Below are positions 35,120 through 44,665 of a stretch of DNA of 64,000 nucleotides, piece after piece. Below the pieces are notes generated by a model, which saw only the letters and a program-made list of their open reading frames with translations, was not told where the DNA came from and did no database searches. Origin of the DNA: Bacillus sp. JCM 19041 (GTDB lineage Bacteria; Bacillota; Bacilli; Bacillales; Bacillaceae_D). The stretch covers positions 1 through 64,000 of the forward strand of contig BAXC01000005.1 of assembly GCA_001310375.1 (NCBI GenBank), read 5' to 3'. Numbering within the stretch: position 1 is the stretch's first letter; each line of letters begins with the position of its first letter. Made by a program: the position numbers and the translations under genes.

Positions 35120-36045
35120 TGGATTCAATTAAAGGTTCACTTGAAGCCTTTGATAAGGATGGCCGCTTGCAACACCGCATTAATGAGCAAAAAAAGCGGT
35201 TGCTTGAGTCAGAGTCTGTGCAATCGTTTTTAAGTGATAATCCAGGGGTTACCGGGGACATGGTTGATCGTGGTTTAAGTAAACTGTATGAGTTTAAGAA
35301 AGAGCGAGAAAATTGCCGTGCTTGTCCCGGTCTTGAGAATTGCCCGAATATGATGCAAGGGTATCGACCTTTGCTTTATACAGAAAGGCAAAGTTTAGAA
35401 CTTTCTTATACACGCTGTCCTCTTAAATTGGAACAGGAGGCGAGACTCGAGCAACAGCAACTCATTCAATCTCTTTATATCCCCAAAGACGTTCTTGATG
35501 CTGCATTTGATGATATGGATCAAGATAACCAACGGGCGAAAGCTATTTCACAGGCGGTACGTTTTGGCGTAAATGCAAACCCGGGGAAAGATGGAATGGG
35601 TCTTTATTTCCATGGCAAATTTGGAGTTGGAAAAACCTATTTACTAGGTGCAATAGCCAATGAATTAAAAGACAATCACATTCAAAGTTATCTTATTTAC
35701 ACACCTGATTTCTTTAGAGAAATGAAGCAGGCCATTGGTGACGGAACGTTTCAAGAAAAGCTTGATGCAGTGAGGGTAGCTCCTGTACTGATGCTTGATG
35801 ATATTGGCGCTGAAACAACGACGGCTTGGACGCGTGATGAAATACTCGGACCAATTCTTCAGTACCGTATGTCAGAAAAACTCCCGACCCTTTTCACTTC
35901 GAATTACGATTATGAAGAGTTGGAAGAGCAGCTTGCTTATTCGGATAAAGGTGGGACAGAACAATTGAAAGCAAAACGGATTATGGAACGGATAAAACAC
36001 TATACAACATTTGTTGAAGTTGGTGGGAAAAACCGGAGGGGCTAA
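35119..36045 (+). CDS. dnaI: Primosomal protein DnaI (helicase loader)
   Basis: AAA+ ATPase that loads the replicative helicase. N-terminal zinc-binding domain with Cys residues (CRACPGLENCP, then CPLK), Walker A GKFGVGKTYL, Walker B VLMLDDIGAE, and an arginine region near the C-terminus. 308 residues, intact. Co-transcribed with dnaB. Confidence 0.95.
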   Translation: MDSIKGSLEAFDKDGRLQHRINEQKKRLLESESVQSFLSDNPGVTGDMVDRGLSKLYEFKKERENCRACPGLENCPNMMQGYRPLLYTERQSLELSYTRCPLKLEQEARLEQQQLIQSLYIPKDVLDAAFDDMDQDNQRAKAISQAVRFGVNANPGKDGMGLYFHGKFGVGKTYLLGAIANELKDNHIQSYLIYTPDFFREMKQAIGDGTFQEKLDAVRVAPVLMLDDIGAETTTAWTRDEILGPILQYRMSEKLPTLFTSNYDYEELEEQLAYSDKGGTEQLKAKRIMERIKHYTTFVEVGGKNRRG

Positions 36046-36064
36046 AGTCCCGCCGGTTTTTGTT
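36029..36064 (+). terminator. Terminator of dnaBI
   Basis: AAAACCGG-x-GGG / CCC-x-CCGGTTTT, overlapping the last dnaI codons, with T tail. Confidence 0.8.
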
Positions 36065-36141
36065 GTGCATTGGATGTTTAGAAAGAACTATGATACGATG
36101 GAATAGATTACTAGATAAACTCGTGTTTGGAGGTACAAGAA

Positions 36142-37254
36142 ATGAGCGTAGATGCCATTTTAGACCGGGCGTTAAACGGCGAACGCATTTCCATGTCTGA
36201 TGCGGTGGAACTCTATGAAAGCGATGATCTTGATAAACTAGGAAGAGCTGCTGACGCGATTATGAAGAAGTGGCACCCAGAACCAATAACGACATTTGTT
36301 ATTGGACGCAATGTCAACTATACGAACTTTTGTGATACATATTGTTCGTTTTGCGCTTTCTATCGACCGCCAAACCACAAAGACGGTTATGTGCTAGATG
36401 ATGAAGTCATTTATCAGAAAATCAAGGAAACGCAAGATGTTGGGGGAACAGAGATTTTAATGCAAGGTGGAACGAACCCAAATCTGAAACTTGATTACTA
36501 TACGGATCTTCTAAAAGGAATAAAAAAACGCTTTCCGGATATATGGATGCATTCTTTTTCACCGGCTGAAATTTGGAAAATTGCTGAAGTAATGGATATG
36601 TCGGTTGAGGATGTTTTGCGTGAACTTCATGAAGCAGGCCTCGATAGCATGCCTGGTGGAGGCGCTGAAATCTTGACAGAAGAAACACGCATGCGTGTGA
36701 GCAGATTAAAAGTAACTGCTGATCAGTGGCTTGATGCGATGAAAGCTTCTAAAAAAGTAGGCATGTTCGGATCGGCGACTATGGTTATTGGTTTTGGAGA
36801 ATCCTTTGAAGAGCGTGCTCTTCATTTACAACGTATCCGAGATGCTCAAGATGAAACACAATGTTTTACAGCGTTTATTTCTTGGTTGTTGCAACCAGAG
36901 AATACAGGGTTAAAACGTTTGAAGAAATTAACACCAGAAGACTATTTGAAAAATGTAGCTATTTCTAGGATCTTCTTAGATAATATCGCGAATTTCCAAT
37001 CGTCTTGGGTGACGATGGGACCAGAAATCGGTAAGAAATCTCTCCATTTTGGTTGCAATGACTTTGGTAGTACGATGATGGAAGAGAATGTTGTATCAGC
37101 AGCGAATACAACTCATAAAGTAAACTCAAATCTTACACTACAGCTTATTCGTGAGGCGGGAAAAATACCGGCACAACGAAATACAAAGTACGACGTTCTT
37201 CGTAAATTCGAAGATGACCAGCAAGTAGAAAAAGATTTTGTGATGCAAAACTAG
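36142..37254 (+). CDS. mqnC: Cyclic dehypoxanthinyl futalosine synthase MqnC
   Basis: Radical SAM enzyme of the futalosine route to menaquinone; closes the ring of dehypoxanthine futalosine. The Cys-x3-Cys-x2-Cys iron-sulfur motif is in NFCDTYCSFCAFYR, followed by GGTEILMQGG and the family pattern SMPGGGAEIL. ATG 36142 with GGAGG at 36129-36133. About 370 residues. No other mqn gene is in the window. The family resemblance to MqnE and CofH makes substrate inferred, but the GGGAEIL and HSFSPAEI segments favour MqnC. Confidence 0.88.
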   Translation: MSVDAILDRALNGERISMSDAVELYESDDLDKLGRAADAIMKKWHPEPITTFVIGRNVNYTNFCDTYCSFCAFYRPPNHKDGYVLDDEVIYQKIKETQDVGGTEILMQGGTNPNLKLDYYTDLLKGIKKRFPDIWMHSFSPAEIWKIAEVMDMSVEDVLRELHEAGLDSMPGGGAEILTEETRMRVSRLKVTADQWLDAMKASKKVGMFGSATMVIGFGESFEERALHLQRIRDAQDETQCFTAFISWLLQPENTGLKRLKKLTPEDYLKNVAISRIFLDNIANFQSSWVTMGPEIGKKSLHFGCNDFGSTMMEENVVSAANTTHKVNSNLTLQLIREAGKIPAQRNTKYDVLRKFEDDQQVEKDFVMQN

Positions 37255-37261
37255 TTTATGT

Positions 37262-37297
37262 AAGCTTTAAAGCCATATGGTTTTAAAGCTTTTTTTA
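37262..37297 (+). terminator. Terminator of mqnC
   Basis: AAGCTTTAAA / TTTAAAGCTT with inner GCC/GGT pairs and T-run. Confidence 0.85.
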
Positions 37298-37402
37298 TTG
37301 TGAAAGGCATGTTTTCCCCGTTTGTACATAAATTGAAAGTAAGCCTGTCTGGCTTCCATAGAGGTTGCGATGAGGTTTTTGATATGTTAGGGGGAGTCAT
37401 GC

Positions 37403-38283
37403 GTGATTGCCATTCACTTTGAAGAACGGGGAACTTGTGCGCATTTTTTTAAAGAACTAGCTACTTATATGGCGACGTTGCACCATTAGGTTTTGGCGGA
37501 GCAGTTGAGAATCAAGGAAATCAATTGATTACCGTCCGCTATGAAAATCATGAAGTAGACTTTTATGATTCATTTCATCCTTTTTTAGCATCGATCTTTG
37601 CTGATTATGTGATTGAGACGAAGGAAGATGAGTGGTTAATTGAGATTGCGGAAGATTTATTCTTTTTTACAGATGCAGAGGAACAACAACAGATTGTGGC
37701 AATTGCGCAATCAATCCTCGAAGGAGATAGAAAAGGTATTCCATCAATGAAACCGCATTTTGACCGACGTGCGTTCTTATATGAAGCATTTGCAGCCCAT
37801 CTTGATCCAGAGACAACTTTTTACTACGAACCTTTCCTGACATTTCGTTTAAAAGAATACGGTGAAGTATTAATTGATTGTATGGAACTTGCGATCGATG
37901 AATATTTAATGGAGCAAGACTATCAAACGATGATTGAAAACTTGAGGCATTATATCCGATTAACCCCGGCGCAACGACCAATGGTTCATATTATTCACGA
38001 TGGAATGTTTTCATTTTATGATGAACATTTCCGGAAATTCACAGCAGATGAAATGGAATACTATGTAAAACAAGAACTTGTATTTGAAACAAATTTAGAC
38101 TTATCAGAAATGGTGATTAGCCACTCGTCAGCATGGCGCCTGGTCATGTACACGTCTTCACAAATGAACCAGACGATAGCATTATCTTATCTATTCAAGC
38201 GATTTTTCAAGAACGACTCAGCATCTTTCCACTTCATCAAGGTCAAAAACAATCATAAAATAGACTTGCATAATAAGTCGTAG
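37403..38283 (+). CDS. ytxC: Putative sporulation protein YtxC (frameshifted)
   Basis: YtxC-family protein, found only in spore formers, function unknown. About 293 residues after correction. The frame starting at GTG 37403 (AGGGGGAG upstream) runs MIAIHFEERGTCAHFFKELATY and then must gain one base near 37472 to reach GDVAPLGFGGAVENQ and the open frame to 38283. It lies between mqnC and thrS; B. subtilis has ytxC just before thrS. Confidence 0.82.
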
Positions 38284-38295
38284 TTTTTGTATAAT
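38266..38295 (+). promoter_or_regulatory. Sigma-A promoter of thrS
   Basis: TTGCAT, 18-base spacer, TATAAT; overlaps the ytxC stop and starts the T-box leader. Confidence 0.7.
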
Positions 38296-38299
38296 GTTC

Positions 38300-38535
38300 C
38301 TGTAAAAGTATTGAGAAGGACACCGCACTCAGCTGACACGTTGCATAAGAGAAAGGAGCCTTTGGCTGAAAGCTCCTGGACGTGTGTGGGTTGTGACCAC
38401 CTTTGAACTGCTTTGGGGAACGCAAGTATCCAAAGCCGGCCCGCAACCGTTATCTGTATGTAGAGCTAATTAAGTAGGGTGGAACCACGAAACCACACTC
38501 GTCCCTTCACACAAGGGACGAGTGTTTTTTTTTGT
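38300..38535 (+). promoter_or_regulatory. T-box leader of thrS (threonine)
   Basis: The conserved T-box AGGGTGGAACCACG sits at 38476-38489. It is followed by a terminator stem ACACTCGTCCCTT / AAGGGACGAGTGT (38495-38525) with a long T-run. An ACC triplet at about 38397-38399 is a candidate threonine specifier. Uncharged tRNA-Thr should stabilise the antiterminator and allow thrS transcription. Confidence 0.92.
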
Positions 38536-38560
38536 ACTAACATAACGGAAGGAAGTTAGA

Positions 38561-40487
38561 ATGATGACGGATATACGAAAGTTACATTCCCAGATGGAGC
38601 TGTGAAGGAATTTCCGGACGGCACAACAACGGAAGATATTGCAGCTTCTATTAGTCCAGGGTTAAAGAAAAAAGCATTAGCTGGTAAGTTAGACGGACAG
38701 CTGTATGATTTAAAATCGGCTCTTCCAGTTGATGGAGCTATTGAAATTGTGATGCCTGGGACTGAAGATGGCTTGGAAATTATGAGACATAGCACTGCTC
38801 ATTTAATGGCGCAAGCTGTTAAACGACTTTTTCCGGGAGTGAAGCTCGGGGTAGGTCCTGTAATTGAAGGTGGATTCTACTATGATATTGATGCGGATGA
38901 ATCGATAACGGCAGAAGACTTGCCTAAAATCGAAAAAGAGATGAAGAAGATTGTCGGAGAGAACATAGAAATCGTTCGAGAAGAAGTTAGCCGTTCCGAA
39001 GCGATTTCTCGATTTAAAGACGACGAGTATAAGTTAGAACTTATTCAAGCAATACCAGAAGACGAATCCGTTACAATTTATACGCAAGGTGATTTCTTTG
39101 ACCTTTGTCGCGGCATACACGTTCCATCAACGAACAAAATAAAAGAATTTAAGCTTCTATCTACTGCAGGTGCGTACTGGAGAGGTGATTCAAAAAACAA
39201 GATGCTTCAACGTATTTACGGTACGGCTTTCTTTACAAAAGAAGAGCTAAACAATCACTTGAAAATGCTTGAGGAAGCAAAAGAACGGGATCATCGTAAA
39301 CTTGGAAAAGAACTTGGTATTTTGCTCTATCGCAAAAAGTAGGACAAGGCTTGCCGCTTTGGTTGCCAAAAGGGGCGACGATTCGCCGTATTATCGAACG
39401 CTATATTGTTGATAAAGAAGAGCGTCTAGGCTATCAACATGTGTACACGCCAATATTAGGTTCGTCCGAGCTTTATAAAACATCCGGACATTGGGAGCAT
39501 TATAGTGATGATATGTTCCCGCCAATGGAAATGGATAACGAAACATTGGTTCTTCGCCCGATGAACTGCCCGCACCATATGATGGTGTACAAGCAGGATA
39601 TGCGCAGTTACCGCCAATTGCCATTGCGAATTGCAGAGCTTGGGATGATGCACCGCTATGAAATGTCTGGAGCTGTATCAGGTTTACAACGCGTTCGTGG
39701 TATGACACTGAATGATGCTCATATCTTTTGCCGACCTGATCAAATTAAAGATGAATTTGTTCGAGTTGTCCGCCTTGTACAAGAAGTGTATAAAGACTTT
39801 GGTCTCGACAATTACTCATTCCGTCTTTCTTATCGCGATCCTGAAGATAAAGAGAAGTATTTTGATGATGATGCGATGTGGAATAAAGCACAAGATATGT
39901 TAAAAGACGCAATGGATTCTCTTGGCGCAGACTATTACGAAGCAATTGGGGAAGCTGCTTTTTACGGTCCGAAGCTAGATGTTCAAGTAAAAACGGCATT
40001 AGGTAAAGAAGAAACATTGTCCACTGTACAACTTGATTTCTTATTGCCGGAGCGCTTTGATTTAACGTATGTCGGTGAAGACGGCAAACAGCATCGCCCA
40101 GTCGTAGTACATCGTGGTGTTGTGTCAACAATGGAGCGATTTGTGGCGTTCTTGCTTGAAGAATATAAAGGAGCACTTCCAACATGGCTCTCGCCAGTGC
40201 AAGTGCAAGTCATTCCTGTCTCAAATGAAGCGCACCTCGAATATGCAACGCTTGTAAAAGAACAGCTGCAATTAGCTGGCGTCCGTGTGGAGATTGATGA
40301 GCGCGATGAAAAGCTTGGCTATAAAATTCGAGAGTCTCAAATGCAAAAAATCCCTTACATGCTTGTGTTAGGTGATAAGGAAGTGGAAGCAGAAGCAGTT
40401 AATATTCGCAAATATGGCGAACAAAATTCTGAATCAAAGCCACTTCAAGCATTTATTGAACAAGTGAGTTTGGAAGCGAAAAAATAA
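38561..40487 (+). CDS. thrS: Threonyl-tRNA synthetase (two frameshifts)
   Basis: Class II synthetase. TGS domain, editing domain with [10 protein letters not shown] and the later Zn/His segment (RGIHVPST), catalytic core with motif 2 region RPMNCPHHM, and the anticodon-binding domain at the end (YMLVLGDKE). An A is missing near 38580 ([13 protein letters not shown] restored) and a T near 39320 ([20 protein letters not shown] restored). ATG 38561 follows GGAAGGAAG. Corrected length about 643 residues. Controlled by the upstream T-box. Confidence 0.95.
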
Positions 40488-40500
40488 GCGACATAAATAT

Positions 40501-40549
40501 AAGAACCTCCTACTAGTTACTTTAAATAGCTTGTTTGGGGGTTCTTTGT
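40501..40549 (+). terminator. Terminator of thrS
   Basis: AAGAACCTCC / GGGGGTTCTT with a 26-base loop and short T tail. The following 230 bases hold no clear gene until the cre site. Confidence 0.55.
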
Positions 40550-40772
40550 AAATTAAGAGAGGAAATTAAAAAGGTGGAATGATTTGAAGGGAAAAGCGAG
40601 GGATGAGATGAAAAGAACAGCCTCAATTACTTTTTGTATGTGTAGCCTTTTTGGTCATTTGGTTTGAATTCCGATAATTCGGTTTGATAAGAAAAATTTC
40701 TTTTTTGAAAAATAAATAGCGTTCTTTTTTCTGAAAGTGTTATGCAGAGCGTTAAAATATGCTACCATATCT

Positions 40773-40787
40773 TTGAAAGCGCACTCA
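40773..40787 (+). promoter_or_regulatory. Catabolite-response element (cre) candidate
   Basis: TTGAAAGCGCACTCA matches all fixed positions of the WTGNAANCGNWNNCW consensus. It lies 47 bases before the oxidoreductase start and just after a possible TTATGC-17-TACCAT promoter (40739-40767), where CcpA would block transcription. Confidence 0.55.
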
Positions 40788-40834
40788 AATCGATTGAATG
40801 ATTTATTGATTGATTGTTGGAAATGGAGGATAAG

Positions 40835-41833
40835 ATGACAAAAAAACTGCAGTGGGGCATTTTAGGAACAGCGACAATCGCTAAAAAATCAGTCATTCCA
40901 GGCATCAATGAATCGAAGACTGGGGAAATCAAAGCGGTGGCAAGCAGGTCGCTTGAAAAAGCGCAAGAAACGGCAAAGGAAGCTGGAGCGAGAGAAGCTT
41001 ACGGCTCTTATGAGGAATTATTGCAAGACGAAGAGATTGACGCGGTTTACATTCCTTTGCCAAATCATCTTCATAAAGAGTGGGTCATCAAGGCGGCCGA
41101 AGCTGGCAAACACGTATTATGTGAAAAGCCGATCGCTCTAAATGAAGGTGAAGCGAAAGAAATGCAGCAAGCTAGCGTAAAACATGGTGTTGTACTTGCA
41201 GAGGCGTTTATGTATCGTTACCAAGCGCGCTATGCCCATATAAAAAGAACAATTGAAGCAGGAAAAATTGGAGAAATACGTGGAATTCGGGCTGTTTTCT
41301 CGTTTAATAATAGTGGAGATATGAGCAATTTTCGGATGAAGCGAGCGAATGGTGGAGGGGGGCTTTATGACATAGGTGTATATCCATTAAGTTTGGCGCG
41401 TATGATCTATGAAGAAGAACCAGAAGCGGTTACCGTCCATGGATTTGCACCAGCTTCCCACGACCATGTTGATATGGTTGCCGCGGGTCTTGTTGAATTT
41501 TCTGGAGGTAAATTCTTAACATTTGATTGTGGGATGTGGGCTGCTTTTCGCAATGAAGCAGAAATACTAGGGACGGATGGTCGAATTGTCATCCCAGATG
41601 CTTTTACTGGTGGTTTAGAAGGATATGAACTGTTTAAAGGGAATGGTAGCGAAACGATTGAAGTGAAAGATGTTAATCATTATGCCTTGCAAGCAGACGT
41701 ATTCGCACAGGCCGTTTGGAAAGAAAAAACGTTGCCATTTGGAGCAGATGATGCAGTTGCAAATATGAAAGTGTTAGATGCATGTTTATCTTCACAGGAA
41801 AATCGGGAACGGATTGAATTAGGAGGAGAATGA
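40835..41833 (+). CDS. Gfo/Idh/MocA family oxidoreductase
   Basis: NAD(P)-dependent sugar or polyol dehydrogenase; exact substrate not assignable. N-terminal Rossmann motif GILGTATIAKKS, then the family signature CEKPIALN with catalytic Lys, and the C-terminal alpha/beta domain (GGGGLYDIGVYPLS). ATG 40835 follows ATGGAGG. 332 residues, intact. Its stop overlaps the next gene (ATGATG), so the two oxidoreductases form an operon. Confidence 0.9.
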   Translation: MTKKLQWGILGTATIAKKSVIPGINESKTGEIKAVASRSLEKAQETAKEAGAREAYGSYEELLQDEEIDAVYIPLPNHLHKEWVIKAAEAGKHVLCEKPIALNEGEAKEMQQASVKHGVVLAEAFMYRYQARYAHIKRTIEAGKIGEIRGIRAVFSFNNSGDMSNFRMKRANGGGGLYDIGVYPLSLARMIYEEEPEAVTVHGFAPASHDHVDMVAAGLVEFSGGKFLTFDCGMWAAFRNEAEILGTDGRIVIPDAFTGGLEGYELFKGNGSETIEVKDVNHYALQADVFAQAVWKEKTLPFGADDAVANMKVLDACLSSQENRERIELGGE

Positions 41834-42758
41834 TGAAATCGATACCACTAACTAGAGTAGAACAACCGGTTTCGGCCTTAATTATGGGATCTGACTATTT
41901 TTCACCAGATAATCAGGAAAAAGTAAATCAAGTGTTGGAGAATTATACACTAATTGGTGGGAATACAATTGATACAGCTTATATTTATAATGGTGGTCAA
42001 AGTGAAGCTGCAATTGGAAATTGGTTAGATGCGGGCAATAGAGATCGCGTCAATGTATGGACAAAAGGTGGTCACCCGAATAAAAATGGCCATACGATTA
42101 ACCGTGAGGAACTAACTGAACAATTGAAAATAAGTTTAGATCGTCTAAAAACAGATCAAGCAGATCTGTACGCATTGCACCGTGATGACCCGACTGTACC
42201 TGTTGGTGCGATTCTTGAGTGGCTTAATGAATTTGTGGAAAACGGCCAAATCGCCGCGTTTGGGGGGTCCAATTGGTCTGTCGAACGACTGGAGGAAGCA
42301 AATGACTATGCTACAAAAAATGGATTAAAAGGTTTTTCTTTTTCTAGTCCAAACCTCAGTCTCGCTAAAGCACAAGATCCTTATTGGCCTGGTTGTATTA
42401 GTTTAGATCAACAATCAGTAGCATGGCATACAAAAACGAATTTACCAGTGTTCTCATGGTCTTCACAAGCGAGAGGTTTTTTTACTGGACGATTTACTAG
42501 AGAGGATAAGAGCAACGACGATCTTGTTCGTGTTTTTTACAACGATCATACTGGAAACGTTATGATCGTGCTACAGAGCTTGCTAAACAAAAAGGTGTCT
42601 CAACAATCGAAATTGCTCTCGCGTACGTGGTTAATCAGCCTTTCCCAACGGCAGCGATTATCGGGCCGCAAAATCAAACTGAGATGGAGTCATGTGCAAG
42701 AGGAGCAGCAATTGAGTTGACTCAGACCGAACTTAATTGGTTAGATTTAAACGAATAA
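41833..42758 (+). CDS. Aldo/keto reductase (frameshifted)
   Basis: NAD(P)H-dependent oxidoreductase of the AKR fold. Asp in DTAYIYNGG, Lys in WTKGGHP, and His in LYALHRDDP form the catalytic set with Tyr. A base is missing near 42546; restoring it gives YWKRYDRATELAKQKGVSTIEIALAYVVNQPFPTAAIIGPQN (cited here in part: YDRATELAKQKGVSTIE) and a stop at 42758. About 308 residues. Start could also be ATG 41830. Partner of the preceding Gfo/Idh enzyme, probably in sugar derivative catabolism. Confidence 0.88.
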
Positions 42759-42766
42759 AAGGTGAG

Positions 42767-42800
42767 GCACAGGCTAACATTTGTTAGCCTGTGCTTTTTT
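42767..42800. terminator. Terminator between convergent genes
   Basis: GCACAGGCTAACA / TGTTAGCCTGTGC with a two-base gap and T6 tail on the plus strand. Confidence 0.85.
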
Positions 42801-42806
42801 CTGAGT

Positions 42807-43124
42807 CTACTCGAATGAGTGAGCTTCAACAATTAATAGAAGTGCTCCTCTTATTGCTACAGTTTCGTGCCATTCTTTCTCAAGCCATTCAACTCCCTCT
42901 CCAGCTTCGAGAGTAAAGTGATTATCAATTCCGCGTACGCTTACTTTGCCGGACAAACATATAAGACGTTGTGACACGGCTGCTTGATGCCAGCCAATTT
43001 TGTTTCCTTCTGTTAATCGTGCTAGCAGAACTTGACACTGGTCACGTACGTTAGCAATCGGTAATGCAGTAAAGACCGAATCATATGCCGTTATCTCTTT
43101 TTCATCTGGGCGAAACTTACGCAT
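42807..43124 (-). CDS. Cupin-domain protein
   Basis: Small single-domain cupin of about 105 residues. The two cupin motifs are visible: GWHQAAVSQRLICLSGKVSV and the later TLEAGEGVEWLEKEWHE. Metal-binding His are partly replaced (only H-Q in motif 1), so catalysis is uncertain. ATG 43124 is preferred because the 43133 start falls in the AGAGGTGA site. The gene before it (GrpB) overlaps it by 8 bases, so they form an operon. Confidence 0.7.
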   Translation of the reverse strand: MRKFRPDEKEITAYDSVFTALPIANVRDQCQVLLARLTEGNKIGWHQAAVSQRLICLSGKVSVRGIDNHFTLEAGEGVEWLEKEWHETVAIRGALLLIVEAHSFE

Positions 43125-43656
43125 GATCTTCACCTCTTTTTGATAAAATATGATTCACATAGTCTAATTTACCAGTTGTATATTTAGTTTGATTGCTTGG
43201 AAATTTGGAGGCTAATTCTTGTTTTAACTGTTCATATGCGAACCTTTCATGAGAGTAATCAAGCAAATAATCCCGAAAGAATAAATGAACATTCCACCAT
43301 GTATTATTTTTAACGACAACATGGGCAACAATCGTTTTAGATTGAGTTTGTAAATCAGTAAATCGAGCGATGACTTTTTTGCCGCTTATTTGTACTTTTG
43401 GCAATAAATAATAGTCATATTGATTGAATTGAGTCCATGGAAAGAGATCTACTTTATCGAGAGAATCAAGCCCAATCATGATGTCTAGAATAGGTTTGGC
43501 GCTTATTCCAGGGATTGCAGTGGAGCCAATATGTTCAATAATTGGTTCGAAGCCTGTAACTAGTTGACTTAAACGATTTTGTTCCTCGCTGAAAATCCTT
43601 TTCCATTCCTGTTGATAGGGAACTAAACGTACTTCGCTATTTTTAAGGCCTAGCAT
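43117..43656 (-). CDS. GrpB family protein (UPF0157)
   Basis: Nucleotidyltransferase-fold protein of the GrpB/UPF0157 family. VRLVPYQQEWKRIF, the IEHIGSTAIPGISAKPILDI segment (Gly-Ser and Asp of the fold) and FRDYLLDY-x-HERFAYEQLK are diagnostic. About 180 residues. ATG 43656 is favoured, with GGAGGG six bases upstream. Function unknown; coupled to the cupin gene. Confidence 0.88.
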   Translation of the reverse strand: MLGLKNSEVRLVPYQQEWKRIFSEEQNRLSQLVTGFEPIIEHIGSTAIPGISAKPILDIMIGLDSLDKVDLFPWTQFNQYDYYLLPKVQISGKKVIARFTDLQTQSKTIVAHVVVKNNTWWNVHLFFRDYLLDYSHERFAYEQLKQELASKFPSNQTKYTTGKLDYVNHILSKRGEDHA

Positions 43657-43771
43657 CTGCATCCCTCCAATTCTGGTGTAAGTATACCGGGAATAATTCT
43701 GAATAAACAGTCTGTAAATAATGTGGGATTTCGGGTATAATAGAAGTATAGTTTATTAGGAGGTTTCTTAA

Positions 43772-44161
43772 GTGTTTACATATAAAATGAAAGAAATTGG
43801 TTATACGATTGATCTACCATATGGTCAATTAGATGTTAGTGGGGATGAATCAGCAGGTTTTAGGCCTTATCAACTCCTTGTGTCCTCAATTGCTGTTTGT
43901 AGTGGTGGTGTTTTCAGGAAAATCTTAGACAAAAAGCGAATTCAATATGATTCGATCGATATCGAGGCAGATGTTGTAAGGAATGAAGCGAATGTAAACG
44001 AAGTGACAGAAGTTCATTTACGGTTTTTTGTTAAAGGATCGGAAGCAACAACTGAGCAGTTGGAAAAGGCATTAGCGCTCGCTTCGAAAAACTGTCCGAT
44101 TGTTCAATCGGTGAATACAAGTATTGAAATAACTGAGACTATCATAAAAAAAGACGTTTAA
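43772..44161 (+). CDS. OsmC family protein
   Basis: A 129-residue OsmC/Ohr-fold protein, a family of thiol-dependent peroxidases acting on organic hydroperoxides. The peroxidatic Cys appears in SSIAVCSGGVF and the second in SKNCPIVQS. Start GTG 43772 with TAGGAGG upstream. The upstream GGGTAT could suggest sigma-B, but no good -35 is seen. Monocistronic. Confidence 0.88.
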   Translation: MFTYKMKEIGYTIDLPYGQLDVSGDESAGFRPYQLLVSSIAVCSGGVFRKILDKKRIQYDSIDIEADVVRNEANVNEVTEVHLRFFVKGSEATTEQLEKALALASKNCPIVQSVNTSIEITETIIKKDV

Positions 44162-44179
44162 ACGTTTCATATCGTAGAC

Positions 44180-44219
44180 AAAATACCTCAGAGGTTTTAT
44201 CTCCGAGGTATTTTTAGGT
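44180..44219 (+). terminator. Terminator of the OsmC gene
   Basis: AAAATACCTC / GAGGTATTTT plus inner pairing and T tail. Confidence 0.8.
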
Positions 44220-44276
44220 CAATTGGAGTTGGGATGCTCATCCCTCCAACTACAATTGGTTAACTTTTTTAAGTTC
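44220..44276. other. Second hairpin downstream of OsmC gene
   Basis: AGTT-GGGATG / CATCCC-x3-AACT flanked by CAATTGG and ACAATTGG, followed by GTTAACTTTTTT. Possibly a back-up terminator. Confidence 0.45.
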
Positions 44277-44409
44277 ATTGCTGAAAAAAACATCGCTTAC
44301 ATTGAGTTTTTTTCCTGTGCATTTTGACACCATCAGTCACCTCAGATTTATTCTCCTGTCTTTATGAAAAGAACGTCTAATAAATTGCTCTCAATGAAAT
44401 GATCAGCAA

Positions 44410-44485
44410 CTAGCGGACGGCATACACGTAGACTCCTGGCGTCGCCCGCGGAAAGTGAAGTGTATGCGGGAGCATCGGCAAAGAG
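44410..44485. repeat. Structured repeat-like element
   Basis: Imperfect palindrome: GCATACAC (44420-44427) and GTGTATGC (44460-44467) enclose GACTCCTGGCG and GCCCGCGGAAAG. It is GC-richer than its surroundings and non-coding. The GACTCCTG...GCGGAAAG theme recalls short intergenic repeats common in Bacillus genomes. Only one copy was found in this window by reading. Confidence 0.5.
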
Positions 44486-44533
44486 GGATATCATCATCTA
44501 TTCACTCAACAGTAAAAAAGCTTGTCGACAGGT

Positions 44534-44560
44534 TGAGACGTTTAAATGTCTTTTTTTTCT
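44534..44560 (+). terminator. Possible terminator before the yknWXYZ-like operon
   Basis: AGACGT-TTAA-ATGTCT followed by T8. No gene that it would clearly terminate lies just upstream within this 500-base intergenic region. A likely -10 (TATAAT, 44623-44628) for the next operon follows. Confidence 0.45.
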
Positions 44561-44665
44561 ATTTTTTGTAAAGAAAATTCTAAAGTTTTTATAAAGTTGC
44601 TAGTTTTTTATAAGGGAGAAAGTATAATAGAAGAAGTTAGATTAAAAATAAAAGGGGCATAACGG

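Noticed and set aside
39391..40213. Several minus-strand ORFs opposite thrS
   Set aside because: They mirror conserved thrS codons, have Cys/Ser/His-rich composition typical of antisense shadows, and no start signals.
40584..40667. 27-codon ORF before the Gfo/Idh gene
   Set aside because: No ribosome binding site, Cys/Met-rich, no likeness to known peptides.
43733..43741. Sigma-B promoter before the OsmC gene
   Set aside because: GGGTAT fits the -10, but no GTTTAA-like -35 at 13-15 bases; not strong enough to list.
44600..44630. Sigma-W promoter before the yknW-like gene
   Set aside because: Looked for because of the B. subtilis regulon; neither TGAAAC nor CGTA is present at suitable spacing.
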